A stretch of 64,000 bases of DNA from the NCBI GenBank assembly GCA_030867875.1, contig JAOWCC010001501.1, positions 21,171,524 to 21,235,523 on the forward strand, in the 5' to 3' direction. The notes under the pieces were generated by a model that saw only the letters and a list, made by a program, of their open reading frames with translations, made no database searches and was not told the DNA's origin. Positions 21,873 to 31,216 of the stretch are shown here, one piece after another. The number at the start of each line of letters is the position of its first letter. Within the stretch, counting starts at the first letter, position 1. Source of the DNA: Actinernus sp. WN-2022 (Eukaryota > Cnidaria > Anthozoa > Actiniaria > Actinernidae). Position numbers and translations under genes: made by a program.

Positions 21873-21896
21873 CTGATGAAGGCTGAAAGCCGAAAC
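21873..21896 (+). ncRNA. Hammerhead-ribozyme-like core
   Basis: CTGATGA is followed by GGC-TGAAA-GCC, a 3-bp stem II, and then GAAAC. That is the conserved CUGANGA / stem II / GAAA core of a hammerhead ribozyme. Penelope-like elements are known to carry such motifs in their terminal repeats, and the nearby 23870 and 25687 elements have the related CTGAAGA form. I cannot place stem III and the cleavage site with confidence. Confidence 0.5.
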
Positions 21897-21951
21897 GTTT
21901 TTAAATATATGGAACTGTGAGAAGTTGCCAGTTGTACTCCTGTAAATTCTT

Positions 21952-21953
<2 letters not shown>

Positions 21954-21983
<30 letters not shown>
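21954..21983. repeat. (TA)n microsatellite
   Basis: It abuts the left tip of the foldback element. Confidence 0.95.
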
Positions 21984-21986
<3 letters not shown>

Positions 21987-22112
21987 TCGTTGCCGTTAAT
22001 GTTGTCCTAGACATATCCACATATTGATTTATAGCCTTTGTTCAGTTCGCACCTTTTACATAAAGAACGGTAATCAGCCGTGAACGCACCCTTTGTATTT
22101 GGTCACAAAGAG

Positions 22113-22187
22113 CCACGGTGGTCTAATGGTTAACGCTCTTGCTTACCAGTTCAAAGCCCCGAGTTCAAGTCTCAGTATCGGCATCGT
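22113..22187 (+). repeat. tRNA-derived sequence in left foldback arm
   Basis: A-box-like GGTGGTCTAATGGTTAACG and B-box-like GAGTTCAAGTCTC at near-tRNA spacing. The acceptor ends do not pair, so it is not a functional tRNA. Confidence 0.6.
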
Positions 22188-23097
22188 ATTTTTTTCTCTT
22201 GTTTTTCCCCCCTTGTCTTTTTGTTTTATTTACATATGTTTCTTTTTGCAGTTTATTTTTTGATATTGGATAAGAACGAACGATGTAGCTAAAATAATAC
22301 TGTCAACATGAAACGGTCTCAAATTTTCCCAGACTTTCGAAGTAGATAATTATACCAGCACTGACTGAGTACGCCCAAATTACGCTATTTTCGTTTAGAA
22401 CGGTATAGTGATTATGTTGATGGTTGTGGGTTTGAATAAGCGTAATTTGTTTTTCTTACACTGTGCCGGGTTTACATGTATATACCAGAAACAGTTTTGA
22501 AAATACTAGATACCCACTGATTCAAAGTATTATATCTTTGTTTAGAAGTAGGAAGCGATTTTAGCAAGTGTTATTAATTTCATTCGTACTGATTTTCTGA
22601 ACTTAGGCAGACTGAGCGCGCGACCTCATTCTTTTTCCGAGATTTCGAAAACATCGGCCGCGAGACACGGAGAGGACAGTTTTGAAAATATCCGGCAGTC
22701 CAGAAATTAGTCAGAATTCTCTTTGAAACCCATAGTAATGCTTGCATAAGTTAACGAAGCTTTTTTCTTTGTGAGGGAAAAGAACTCACATGGAATTATA
22801 GCCGTGTACTCGGCGTAAGATTTACGAGTGTTTGACAAACGATAACAAACTTTTGAGGCTACGCCATGGACGATGTCGATGATCAAAATACTACATTCCC
22901 TGCGGCAGTCGAAGCTTTTGCAAAAGAAATGTTCGAACATCCCTTAATAAAATAGATGTGGATGATAGGTGTCCTAGGCATTTCAAAGGTTAAAAAGAAC
23001 TCCGTTCTTGTTGTCACGTTTGAAATAAAAGCTTTTAAGGGAATGCAGTCAGAAAAAAAGGGGAAAAAGAAATGAAAAAAATCTTCGCAGTACCAAA

Positions 23098-23176
23098 AAT
23101 GTCGATTCTGAGACTTGAATTAGGGGCTTCGAACTGGTAAGCAAGAGTGTTAACCATTAGACCACCATGGCTCTTT
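23098..23176 (-). repeat. tRNA-derived sequence in right foldback arm
   Basis: Inverse copy of 22113-22187 with a few substitutions. Confidence 0.6.
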
Positions 23177-23296
23177 GTGACCAAATACAAAGGGCGCGTT
23201 CACGGCTGATTACCGTTCTTTATGTAAAAGGTGCGAACTGAACAAAGGCTATAAATCAATATGTGGATATGTCTAGGACAACATTAACGGCAACGA

Positions 23297-23299
<3 letters not shown>

Positions 23300-23335
<36 letters not shown>
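23300..23335. repeat. (AT)n microsatellite
   Basis: It separates the foldback element from the next palindromic MITE. Further TA runs occur at 23371-23385, 23552-23571 and 23697-23716. Confidence 0.95.
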
Positions 23336-23338
<3 letters not shown>

Positions 23339-23557
23339 CCGTTTGCAAAAATTCTGACCCCCCTCACCATATATATATATATATAAAAAATGTATCAAAC
23401 ATTATGGGATACCTCTTCCTATATTTTTTTCTGAAGCCCTTGATGATAGGCAACTTGAAAAAAATATCAGCAATGACATCCCATAATGTTAGATATATGT
23501 TTGATATATATTTATATATGGTAAGGGGGTCAAAATTTATGAAAATTGCTGTATATA
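23334..23557. mobile_element. Palindromic TA-flanked MITE
   Basis: The left tip TACAGCCGTTTGCAAAAATT with GACCCCCCTCACC is mirrored by GGTAAGGGGGTCAAAATTT and AAAATTGCTGTA at 23520-23556. Inner blocks ATCAAACATTATGGGAT / ATCCCATAATGTT also pair. A solo end of the same family lies at 35823-35854. Long open frames here encode only (IY)n from TA repeats. Confidence 0.88.
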
Positions 23558-23867
23558 TATATATATATATATCCGTACATCCTGTGTCCAAAGTGCAGAG
23601 TTGCCATAAAGCCATTATGGTGATAGCCGAGATGGCGCATTGTATCATGATTCCATGTTTGTTCAACCTAGCGAATTGGACAGATGTGGATGATTGTATA
23701 TATATATATATATATAACTTGTAATGAAGATCCAATGTCTTATGCTAACGGATAGTCCAGCTACAAGGATCCAAGGATTCATAGACGGTGCTTTGCAAGG
23801 AGTTCAATAATATTAATAAAAAAGGCAAAGACCGTCAACTTATAACTGTAAAAAATATATTGAGAAC

Positions 23868-23893
23868 GTTTCGGCCATTCAGCCTTCTTCAGC
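23868..23893 (-). ncRNA. Hammerhead-like core in left Penelope terminal repeat
   Basis: On the minus strand CTGAAGA (fits CUGANGA) is followed by GGC...GCC as stem II and GAAAC. The same core occurs in the inverted right arm. Stem III and the cut site were not resolved. Confidence 0.45.
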
Positions 23894-24148
23894 TAAAAAA
23901 ATGGAAAATGCGTGGTACAAGAAGATAGTAAAAAGATCTGTATAAATAACACTATGTGTGTACAATATGTGTAAAAAAGATTACATAATGCTATTGTTTA
24001 AAAATGCACTAACTAAAAATGCTGTACAAGGTATTTGAACGTATCTAACTTATTGTATTAAAGGTAAGCCAAAAAATGTTATAAGAGTTACGCAATTGTC
24101 CTATGGGAAACTAAGAAAAGAAGCTATGTTAATTATGACTGAGGTAGT

Positions 24149-24463
24149 TTATTTAGCGTAGTGAATACGGCTCTTTGATTTATATTCTTGCCTTTTGTTT
24201 AAACCGTAAGGCTGCAATGTAAATAACTGGGCACTCCAATAGGCCTCTCTAGTAAGGAGAATATTGTTGATTCTTTCAGCACAATGTTCATTAATAATAG
24301 CTTCAATACAAATAAAAGAAAAGTCCGCAAGAGAATGTCGTGTGTTGTTGAAATGGGTTGCTACTTCACAGGTCTTCTTATTAGTTTTCATGGCAGACTT
24401 GTGGTTTCTAAATCTAACCTTAAATTCATTCGTTGTCGAGCCTACATATACTGTAGTTTGCAC
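24149..24463 (-). pseudogene. GIY-YIG endonuclease domain of Penelope-like element
   Basis: Y-V-G-S-T-T-N-E-F-K-V-R-F-R-N-H-K is the GIY-YIG signature as found at the C-terminus of Penelope-like proteins, followed by E-V-A-T-H-F-N and the closing R-E-A-Y-W-S-A-Q-L block. The upstream linker with its C-x2-C pairs lies in a different frame (24464-24560), so the protein is broken. In intact elements this domain nicks target DNA. Confidence 0.85.
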
Positions 24464-24485
24464 TTATTACAGGAAACAAGGTATA

Positions 24486-25250
24486 TTAGATTCTTAGAAG
24501 TACAAGTGAGGTTATGCTTAATGTAATAAGTCTTATCTGTGGCGAAACTTGAGAAAGTATTCGATTGATGAAAGCAGTGATTACAAAGATCACACTTTTG
24601 CCACATTTAAAACAACCGGAGTGTAACTCCATTGAAGCGTCGTTATTCGTTATGTCCCGACTGACTCTAAAACGAGAGGGCGCAACCAATTCCTTGAGAT
24701 TCTTGGGCCTTCTAAAAGCAGGAATAATTGATTTCTCCGGGAAAATATCCTGCATGACATTACTAGAATATAAAATAGCTAAATTGCTACGAATAATATT
24801 CCCAATATCTGGCAGATTGGGATTGTAATCTACAACCAATGGAGTCCCTTTCCTCTTCGCTTTAGTCTTAGCGCTGAGCAAATACTTTTTGCTCAAAGCA
24901 CTAACCTTAGAAAACCCCTCCAAAACTATTTCTTTCTTATACCCTTGGTCAATGAGGTATTTTTGATATTCACTATTTCTCTTCTCTAAAAAATCTAGAG
25001 TAGAGCAATTACGCTTAAGTCTGAGTGCTACACCGTAAGGAATAGACCTCTTACAGTGATCTGAGTGTGCACTGACTCGTAGGGGGCAAATAGAGATGAC
25101 TATCTGTGGGCTTGGAATATACATCCGTTTGTATATATCCATCCACTAGATGCAATGTAAGATCCAAAATGTTTAACTGGCTATCCGAAAATACCAGTTC
25201 AAATTTAATAGTAGGATAAAGGGAATTGATATAATCCGTGAACTCGTACA
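24486..25250 (-). pseudogene. Penelope-like reverse transcriptase C-terminal region
   Basis: From the 25250 end the minus strand reads F-T-D-Y-I-N-S-L-Y-P-T-I-K-F, I-Q-T-D-V-Y-S-K-P-T-D-S-H and then, after a frameshift near 25080, H-C-K-R-S-I-P-Y-G-V-A-L-R, Y-N-P-N-L-P-D-I-G and A-F-R-R-P-K-N-L-K-E-L. These are the post-palm and thumb blocks of Penelope-like RTs. Another frameshift near 24580 precedes the zinc-binding linker. Catalytic aspartates are not present in the surviving part. Confidence 0.85.
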
Positions 25251-25441
25251 GACATTCTCTTGCGGACTTTTCTTTTATTTGTATTGAAGCTATTATTAAT
25301 GAACATTGTGCTGAAAGAATCAACAATATTCTCCTTACTAGAGAGGCCTATTGGAGTGCCCAGTTATTTACATTGCAGCCTTACGGTTTAAACAAAAGGC
25401 AAGAATATAAATCAAAGAGCCGTATTCACTACGCTAAATAA
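25251..25441 (+). pseudogene. Inverted copy of the GIY-YIG C-terminus
   Basis: It encodes the same last residues (R-H-S-L-A-D-F-S-F-I through R-I-H-Y-A-K) as 24149-24340 but on the plus strand. It starts at the arm junction, so it lacks the GIY-YIG signature itself. Confidence 0.85.
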
Positions 25442-25686
25442 ACTACCTCAGTCATAATTAACATAGCTTCTTTTCTTAGTTTCCCATAGGACAATTGCGT
25501 AACTCTTATAACATTTTTTAGCTTACCTTTTATACAATAAGTTAGTACGTTCAAATACCTTGTTCAGCATTTTTAGTTAGTGAATAGCATTATGTAATCT
25601 TTTTTACACATATTGTACACACACAGTGTTATTTATACAGATCTTTTTACTATCTTCTTGTACCACGCATTTTCCATTTTTTTAGC

Positions 25687-25710
25687 TGAAGAAGGCTGAA
25701 TGGCCGAAAC
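25687..25710 (+). ncRNA. Hammerhead-like core in right Penelope terminal repeat
   Basis: CTGAAGA, GGC...GCC, GAAAC on the plus strand. After GAAAC there is CGGTT where the left arm has GTT, a small insertion that would alter stem III. Confidence 0.42.
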
Positions 25711-25771
25711 CGGTTCTCAATATATTTTTTACAGTTATAAGTTGACGGTCTTTGCCTTTTTTATTAATATG

Positions 25772-25789
25772 ATATATATATATATATAA
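25772..25789. repeat. (AT)n between the Penelope-like element and the LINE
   Basis: It may be the microsatellite tail of the minus-strand LINE. The two retroelements abut here. Confidence 0.8.
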
Positions 25790-25959
25790 AGAACTGAAGT
25801 TCAAGAATACATGATACAATTGATATAGTGGCGAGGAGGCCTCAGGAAACCATCAGGCTTGTAGCGAGGAGGCCTCCTCGAGATAGTATAAAAAATTAAA
25901 CAAAAGGACAGCGTATGTGCGTCATGACCGATTCAGTATGTAACAATAGAAAAAAAAAA

Positions 25960-26208
25960 CTATCTTTGTAGAAAATTGAACAGTCCTTTTTTGAAGCAAG
26001 TTAGAGTAGTGGAATTTGTGACAGAAGAGGGCAGCGAGTTCCACACTTTTGGGCCTTGGTATAAAATAGTAAATTGCTTAATATTGGTACGACATGCATG
26101 AGGTCGATAATTAGATGCCAATCTGGTGTTATAGTTGTGCACTTGATCATTTGTTGTAAATAAATGGTGAAAAGACTGAGGCAACAGTTGATGGTGGTAT
26201 GAGAACAA
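25960..26208 (-). pseudogene. LINE ORF2 C-terminal domain
   Basis: Contains H-N-Y-N-T-R-L-A, T-I-L-Y-Q-G-P-K-V-W-N-S-L-P and L-T-C-F-K-K, the conserved extreme C-terminus of CR1/L2 ORF2. It is separated from the RT frame by a frameshift near 26210-26235. Confidence 0.88.
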
Positions 26209-26234
26209 ATTTACCGGTTTGTAATGAGTTAAGT

Positions 26235-27800
26235 TTAAAGAAGTATATTCAAACGGGCGAATAAAGGAGCAGTATGCGCCTGAAATTCAGAATTGGTCAG
26301 GGCCCGGACAGCGCGTTTCTGCAAAAGAAATATCCTGTTCAGGTTTGTAACATAAGTTGAGGACCATACTGTGTTGCAGTAACTTAGGTAAGGGTAAATT
26401 AAAGTATAATATAGAGAAAGTTTAGTTTTAGTGGATAGGTAAAATCGTGACCTATAGATTATTCCAACAGACTTAGATACCTTTTTACATACATGGCTAA
26501 TGTGATCCTTCCATGTCAGACTTTCGTCAATAAATACTCCTAGAAATTTGGCCGCTACATGTACCTGTTTGAGCAATTGGTTATTGAATAAAAGAGTCAC
26601 ATTAGCGTTGATGGTCTTTTGTTTTGTTTTAAAAATTACATAGTTAGTCTTCTTAAAATTAACAGATAATTTATTACTTTTCAGACAGGTGTCAATATGT
26701 TGCAGCTCGTCATTTAACACAGAAACTAACTGGTTAACATCTGAATGAGAATAGAATACGCTGGTATCATCAGCAAAAAGCAAAGATTCTGACAATTTTG
26801 CAGCATTTGGCAGGTCATTTATATATAAAATAAAAAAATTATGGCCCCAGGACGGAACCGTGGGGCACACCGCATTTAACTGTTTGGCTGGCGGAACAGA
26901 CATCGTTAAACTGTACAAATTGTTTGCGATCTGAGAAGTAGCTTTTGATCCACTGTAAGGCCAAACCACGAATGCCGTAGTGTTCAAGCTTGGAAAACAA
27001 AATGTGATGGTCAAGGGTATCGAAAGCTTTTGAGAGATCTAAAAAAACGCCAACAGTAATTTCGTTACGGTCAATGGAAGATGCAATTTTGTTGATGAGA
27101 TGAATGAGTGAAAGTGAGGTCGAATGATTTTTACGGAATCCAAATTGGAGCCGGACAATACAAAATTTCAAGACGTTCGAAAAATACAATTAAACGGTTG
27201 TGCATGACCTTTTCGAAAAAATTAGAGAAACAGTGAAGGTAGAAGAGAAATATCAGCTTTAAAAATTGGGATAAGTTTGGCAATTTTTAATTTTTCAGGA
27301 AAAATCCTTGTGTTAACGAAAGATTGATATATATAAATAAACTTTAAGGGTTCTGAAATAAGATCAAAATATTTTTTAATAACATGCACGGATACATTAT
27401 CATATCCAGGGGCTTTCCCTGGTTTGAACAGCTTACAGATTTCTTCTAATTCAGCTACATTGATAGGCTTTAGGATGATAGATTCATTGACATTGTTGGC
27501 TAAAAAGGAGCGAAAAGAATGTCTAACCGTAGGAATTTTACTGGCTAAATTAGGTCCAATATTAGTGAAATACTTGCAGAATTTGTCAGCAATTTCAGTT
27601 GGGTCGGATATTTCTTTATCATCGGTATTGAAGGATGAAGGCAGCGAGGTCTTTTTTCTACGATTGTTAATAACTTCGTTTATTAGTTTCCAGGTTTCTT
27701 TGAGGTCATTTTTTGCCTTATCAAATCTGTTGTCATAGTAGTCACGCTTGGCGGTTCTGATTAGGTGATTGAGTTTGTTCTTGTAAGTCTTGTAATGCAT
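26235..27800 (-). pseudogene. LINE ORF2 reverse transcriptase
   Basis: Minus-strand blocks in order: K-P-G-K-A-P-G-Y-D-N and F-P-E-K-L-K-I-A-K-L-I-P-I-F-K (27222-27800); F-G-F-R-K-N-H-S-T, V-F-L-D-L-S-K-A-F-D-T-L-D-H and G-V-P-H-G-S-V-L-G-P (26839-27189); then I-L-Y-I-N-D-L-P and the catalytic F-A-D-D-T (26235-27014 frame). The active-site F-A-D-D is intact. Frameshifts near 26845 and about 27200 split the frame, with sequence lost between the second and first blocks. It copies element RNA into DNA in active relatives. Confidence 0.92.
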
Positions 27801-28036
27801 TCACGCATGGGAGTAGGCGCTTTCATATTTTTTTTGTAGAGTCTATTCTTTTTTCTGACGGAGTTCAACAAACCTTTCGTAATCCAAGGAGTAATTGGCC
27901 TTGTGTCGCGCTTCCGCTTAGTTACTTTTAAAGGAAACCACAGGCCATAGATTTTGGAATATTCTGATAAGAAAGTATTATAAGATATGTTAGGGTCTTG
28001 GTCAGATAAAGTATCAGCCCAATTAACCTGGGGAAG

Positions 28037-29076
28037 CTAGGAACGGAATTTTGTCATGTTAGTTTCACTGAAGTCGCGCTTAGCTGTGTTCTCCTGACGA
28101 TTACAGGGGTAAGCTGGCTCATTAGAAACATAAGCAAAAACAGGCAGGTGATCAGATATATCATTAATAACAATACCATTGAAAATGTTGGGTGTGAGAT
28201 AATTAGTAAATATATTATCAATAAGCGTTGCGGTATTAGAAGTGAGGCGCGTGGGCCTAGTTATTAGTGGATAGAAAAAGCGCGAAAACAAACTATCAAC
28301 AAATTCTTGCGTCGGCTGATGGTGATCATAATGGAGCAAATCTAGATTATAGTCAGCCATTACATAACAATGTTTGTTGTATTTGGAGATTTTGGAAAGA
28401 ATATCATTGAATTTATCTAAGAATAACATGACGTTTTGATTGGGCGGCCGGTAAGACAGCCTCAACAATTAGGTTTTTCCCGTGAGGAACAGAAATTTCA
28501 ACAAACAGGGACTCGATGACGTCAGGATATGAAAAATTACATTCAGAACAGAGTTTATACTCGAGATAATCTTGTAAATAAAGGCCTGTTCCGCCGCCAA
28601 TTTTAGTAGAACGGTGGTTAGAAAGAAACTGATATCCAGGTATATTGACTAAATCTGATGTTTGATCAGATTTGATCGTTTAACCATGTTTCCGACACTC
28701 CGATTACAGAGAATGGCTTATGTAGATTACCCAACATGAATTTTAATTTGTCAAAGTTACCGAGTAGACTACGTGCATTCAGATGTAACAGAGAGAAACT
28801 AGAATTGATGGTCTCGGTATGCAAGTTGATATCATCCTCCACCATGTAATTGCTGGTAGGAGGTCGATTAGAAAGATTAACATCTGGATCAAGAAGGCTC
28901 GAAAATAAGCTACTGGATCCGGGCGGATCGATAGGATTAAAAAGCAATGAATCTAAACGATCGGTATCAAAATACAAAGGGCCGTGAGCTAATTCGTAAA
29001 TAGCTACGTTAAAGGAGGTATCATCTAAATGAGTAAACGGGAGAGCTGACAAGAAATTTTCGACACTAGCTGACAT
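28037..29076 (-). pseudogene. LINE ORF2 start and AP endonuclease domain
   Basis: The ATG at 29076 gives a plausible ORF2 start. Endonuclease landmarks are L-N-A-R-S-L (28740s), S-E-T-W-L-N-D, the G-G-G-T-G-L block (about 28590), Y-R-P-P-N-Q-N, M-A-D-Y-N-L-D-L-L (usual form G-D-F-N) and S-D-H-L-P-V. Small frameshifts near 28670 and 28470 disrupt an otherwise nearly complete domain, which in active copies nicks genomic DNA. Confidence 0.88.
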
Positions 29077-29116
29077 TAAAGTAATCTAGAAAACCAAATA
29101 AATTTACTTATCTTTA

Positions 29117-29521
29117 CTATAGATTGTTAATTTTTGGGAGCCAGGTTAGGCTCTTGATTGCGATCGGACAGGAGTCCTCGGATCTTCTGAGTAAAACAAC
29201 CGAGTTCTTGGTCCAGCAGAAACTGAAGTTATGCTGTTCCTTGAACCTCTTGGCTTCGATGAAGAGCTGTTGTACTCGGGGAGTGAGGTGATCGAAGATT
29301 TTGACATCAGATAGCTGAGCCTCTTCGGGTAGGCCGATATCAGTTGGGTTAACTTTGGAGACGTCGTTTCGAAGAGTCATAACTCTCTCCTTCGCTAATC
29401 GCCTCACGAACTTGCACACGATCGGTTTCGGACCGGCGGTAGCATTCCTGGTCGGGACCCGGTGAGCAATGTCTATGTCCTGAGCGGTGACCTCAGCTCC
29501 AAATGAGTTTGAACAGGCCAA
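29117..29521 (-). pseudogene. LINE ORF1 C-terminal part
   Basis: I-D-I-A-H-R-V-P-T, P-I-V-C-K-F-V-R-R and the closing F-C-W-T-K-N-S-V-V-L-L-R match the RNA-binding ORF1 proteins found upstream of ORF2 in cnidarian CR1/L1-like LINEs. The N-terminal half is missing. ORF1 ends about 40 bp before the ORF2 ATG, the usual order. Confidence 0.75.
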
Positions 29522-29639
29522 CGCATAGGGAAGAGGTCTCGAGGGCTGACTCTCTTGGGCTGTAACATGTAATGTGCCCGAATGTTATAAATAAAATGTC
29601 GAAGTTGACTTTGAACCGATAACACGCATTTCTTATATC

Positions 29640-29735
29640 GAGAGGGGGGGCGCACTTATTTCAGAAAACGCAGTGGAAGGGGGGCGCTTATTCGAGAGGG
29701 GGTGCTTATTTGAAGGAGGGCGCTTAATCGAATCT
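29640..29735. repeat. GGGGGCGCTTATT-type degenerate repeat
   Basis: Four imperfect copies of G-rich units followed by CGCTTATT occur in about 95 bp. No coding content. Confidence 0.7.
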
Positions 29736-29791
29736 TTACGGTACTCTACTGCTCGCAGCACTTCACTTTTGTTAGAAACCTCTAGTTGTAG

Positions 29792-29999
29792 AAATACTTT
29801 TTAAGAGGAATCAAGCGGCCTAATGTACAACACAATAGTTTAGCCAGTGGTAATAAGAATATATAATTTCGAACATTCCTTTGATGTTTTCTTCTTTCTT
29901 GAACTCCAAGGACCAGATACTTGTTTTGAAGAAGACATCTACGGACAATTTTAGCGAATACGCTTCGAATTTACGATTGCGAGAAAAGATCATAGATTC
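29792..29999. repeat. Second copy of the 16018-16206 segment
   Basis: See 16018-16206; this copy has two short insertions (after TTTTTAAG and around TAATAAGAATATATAATTTC). Confidence 0.8.
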
Positions 30000-30188
30000 G
30001 ATAGAACGCTAACAAGCCACATAGCGTTTAAATATCCTTGTGATCATGATTTATTATTCGCGAATCTCTGGAAGAAACTTCATCGCTGTACGAAAATAAA
30101 TTGTTTTCAACATAAGTTCACTACTTAACTAGCTAGCTTTGCTTGTAAAATACCCATAATATATTTACATACCCACATTTTTATTTTG

Positions 30189-30341
30189 CAGGCATAATTA
30201 TTTCCACTGTTGTACTTCCCTATACGAGGTTGGCCTACATTTTATAGTCATGTAGTGTTCTCCAAAGCTGTTCAGCAAATCCAGAAAAAATCCCAGCCTG
30301 AAGATTATGTATGTCTACAAGGCACATCATCTTACCAGTTA
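30189..30341 (+). other. Exon-like segment, copy 1 (split by a MITE)
   Basis: A pyrimidine-rich tract ending TTTTGCAG is followed by sequence paralogous to 31083-31216. It reads F-S-K-A-V-Q-Q-I-Q-K-K-S-Q-P-E-D-Y-V in one frame. Insertions before this part break the frame relative to copy 2. The MITE at 30342 is inserted at its CCAGTTA end. No family is recognised; it could be a decayed exon or a repeat. Confidence 0.4.
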
Positions 30342-30927
30342 TGCACTAGTCAAAGTAAACCCCCACCCCCCCCCCCCCCCCCCAACCCGGGATAGGGTGG
30401 GGATTAGTGGGGATTTTGCCTCACAGGGAAAGCAAAAAACAGAAAATGCCCCACCTATTGCGGCAATTGTGGGCAGTAAATGCAGGCAAATGCCCCCACC
30501 CCAGGGGACAAATCACTAAAAATAAGTCATTTTTGTTTTACAAACTTCACACATTTTAGCTTGCAGTGGTCTGGGTTGTGTCTTTTATTGCTCAATAGGG
30601 TCTTGATCTACATGTACTAATGAGATTGAACACAGAAGAAGCCAAACAATGTGACAGTATTGCTGAAATTCGTCCTGAACTATACACGGAAGTAGAACAG
30701 AGAAGTCTGCAGTGGCCTGGACTCACCTGTCTTCTATGAAGAATTCCCGCCACATTTTGCCCCACAGTTCCCCCACACTCCATAGTGGGGCATCAAATAA
30801 CCGATTTTCCCCCACCCTCTGGGGCACTCTACCGTGTCAAAAGCGATCGCTTGCCCCACATTTGCCGCACCCTGTCCCGGGTTGGGGGGGGGGGGGGGGG
30901 GGGTGGGGGTTTACTTTGACTGGTGCA
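30342..30927. mobile_element. 586-bp MITE with TTA target-site duplication and C/G-run subterminal tracts
   Basis: The inverted tips are TGCACTAGTCAAAGTAAAC and its near-perfect inverse ending CTGGTGCA. An 18-C run (30366-30383) and a 20-G run (30884-30903) face each other just inside, followed by AACCCGGGA / TCCCGGGTT. TTA flanks both ends (30339-30341, 30928-30930). The paralogous segment at 31083 has CCAGTTAAGC uninterrupted, which is the empty site. A 3-bp TTA duplication suits PIF/Harbinger-type elements. Confidence 0.9.
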
Positions 30928-31082
30928 TTAAGCTTATGATCTCAGGGCCCACATCAGTAAGCATCGAGCTTCCAGGAGCTCAAAACAAAGGTAAGTTTTC
31001 AATAGGATTTATGTAGGAGAGAGGGAAGGTAATTTTCTCTATATGTTAACTAGTATTTACATGCCCACATTTTTATTTTTAC

Positions 31083-31216
31083 AGGCATAATTATTCCCAT
31101 TGTTATACTTCCCTATACGAGGGTGGTGTGTTCTAGAAAGCTGATTCAGCAAATCCAGAAAAGTGACCAGCCTTCAGATTATGTATTTCCACAAGGCACA
31201 TCAAATTACCAGTTAA
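31083..31216 (+). other. Exon-like segment, copy 2 (intact)
   Basis: It is preceded by a TTTTTATTTTTACAG acceptor-like tract and is open throughout: I-I-I-P-I-V-I-L-P-Y-T-R-V, then Q-Q-I-Q-K-S-D-Q-P-S-D-Y-V and Q-G-T-S-N-Y-Q-L. Its relation to copy 1 shows a local duplication. A donor-like AAAG|GTAAGT lies at about 30989. Function not recognised. Confidence 0.4.

Larger units (their letters stand above)
21981..23303. mobile_element. 1.3-kb foldback element with tRNA-like sequence in both arms
   Basis: The left arm of about 205 bp, starting ACAGTCGTTGCCGTTAATG (to about 22187), is mirrored at about 23098-23303. Each arm ends inside with a tRNA-like sequence. TA arrays flank both tips, consistent with TA-target insertion. 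The 0.9-kb interior has no recognised protein; the 22707-22940 open frame is unconvincing. Confidence 0.88.
23812..25771 (-). mobile_element. Penelope-like retroelement with inverted flanking arms
   Basis: The arms 23812-24339 and 25251-25771 are reverse complements of about 525 bp. Each holds a terminal repeat with a hammerhead-like core and the last about 65 codons of the GIY-YIG ORF. The central 0.9 kb carries RT-tail and endonuclease sequence on the minus strand. The catalytic RT palm lies upstream of the surviving part and is missing, so this is a 5'-truncated copy with an inverted duplication of its 3' end. Confidence 0.88.
25775..29525 (-). mobile_element. CR1/L2-type LINE, nearly complete but decayed
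   Basis: Reading on the minus strand from 29525: end of ORF1, AP-type endonuclease, reverse transcriptase, C-terminal domain, then a 3' UTR with a GAGGAGGCCTCCTCG palindrome and a TA-rich tail. Several frameshifts interrupt ORF2. ORF1 lacks its N-terminus at 29521, and the DNA beyond is unrelated, so the copy is 5'-truncated. Confidence 0.9.

Noticed and set aside
22707..22940. 77-codon ORF inside the foldback element as a transposase
   Set aside because: No DDE, zinc-finger or other transposase motif, and it is far too short.
23263..23735. Two ORFs of 123-153 codons on opposite strands
   Set aside because: They run through TA microsatellites and a palindromic MITE, giving (IY)n peptides.
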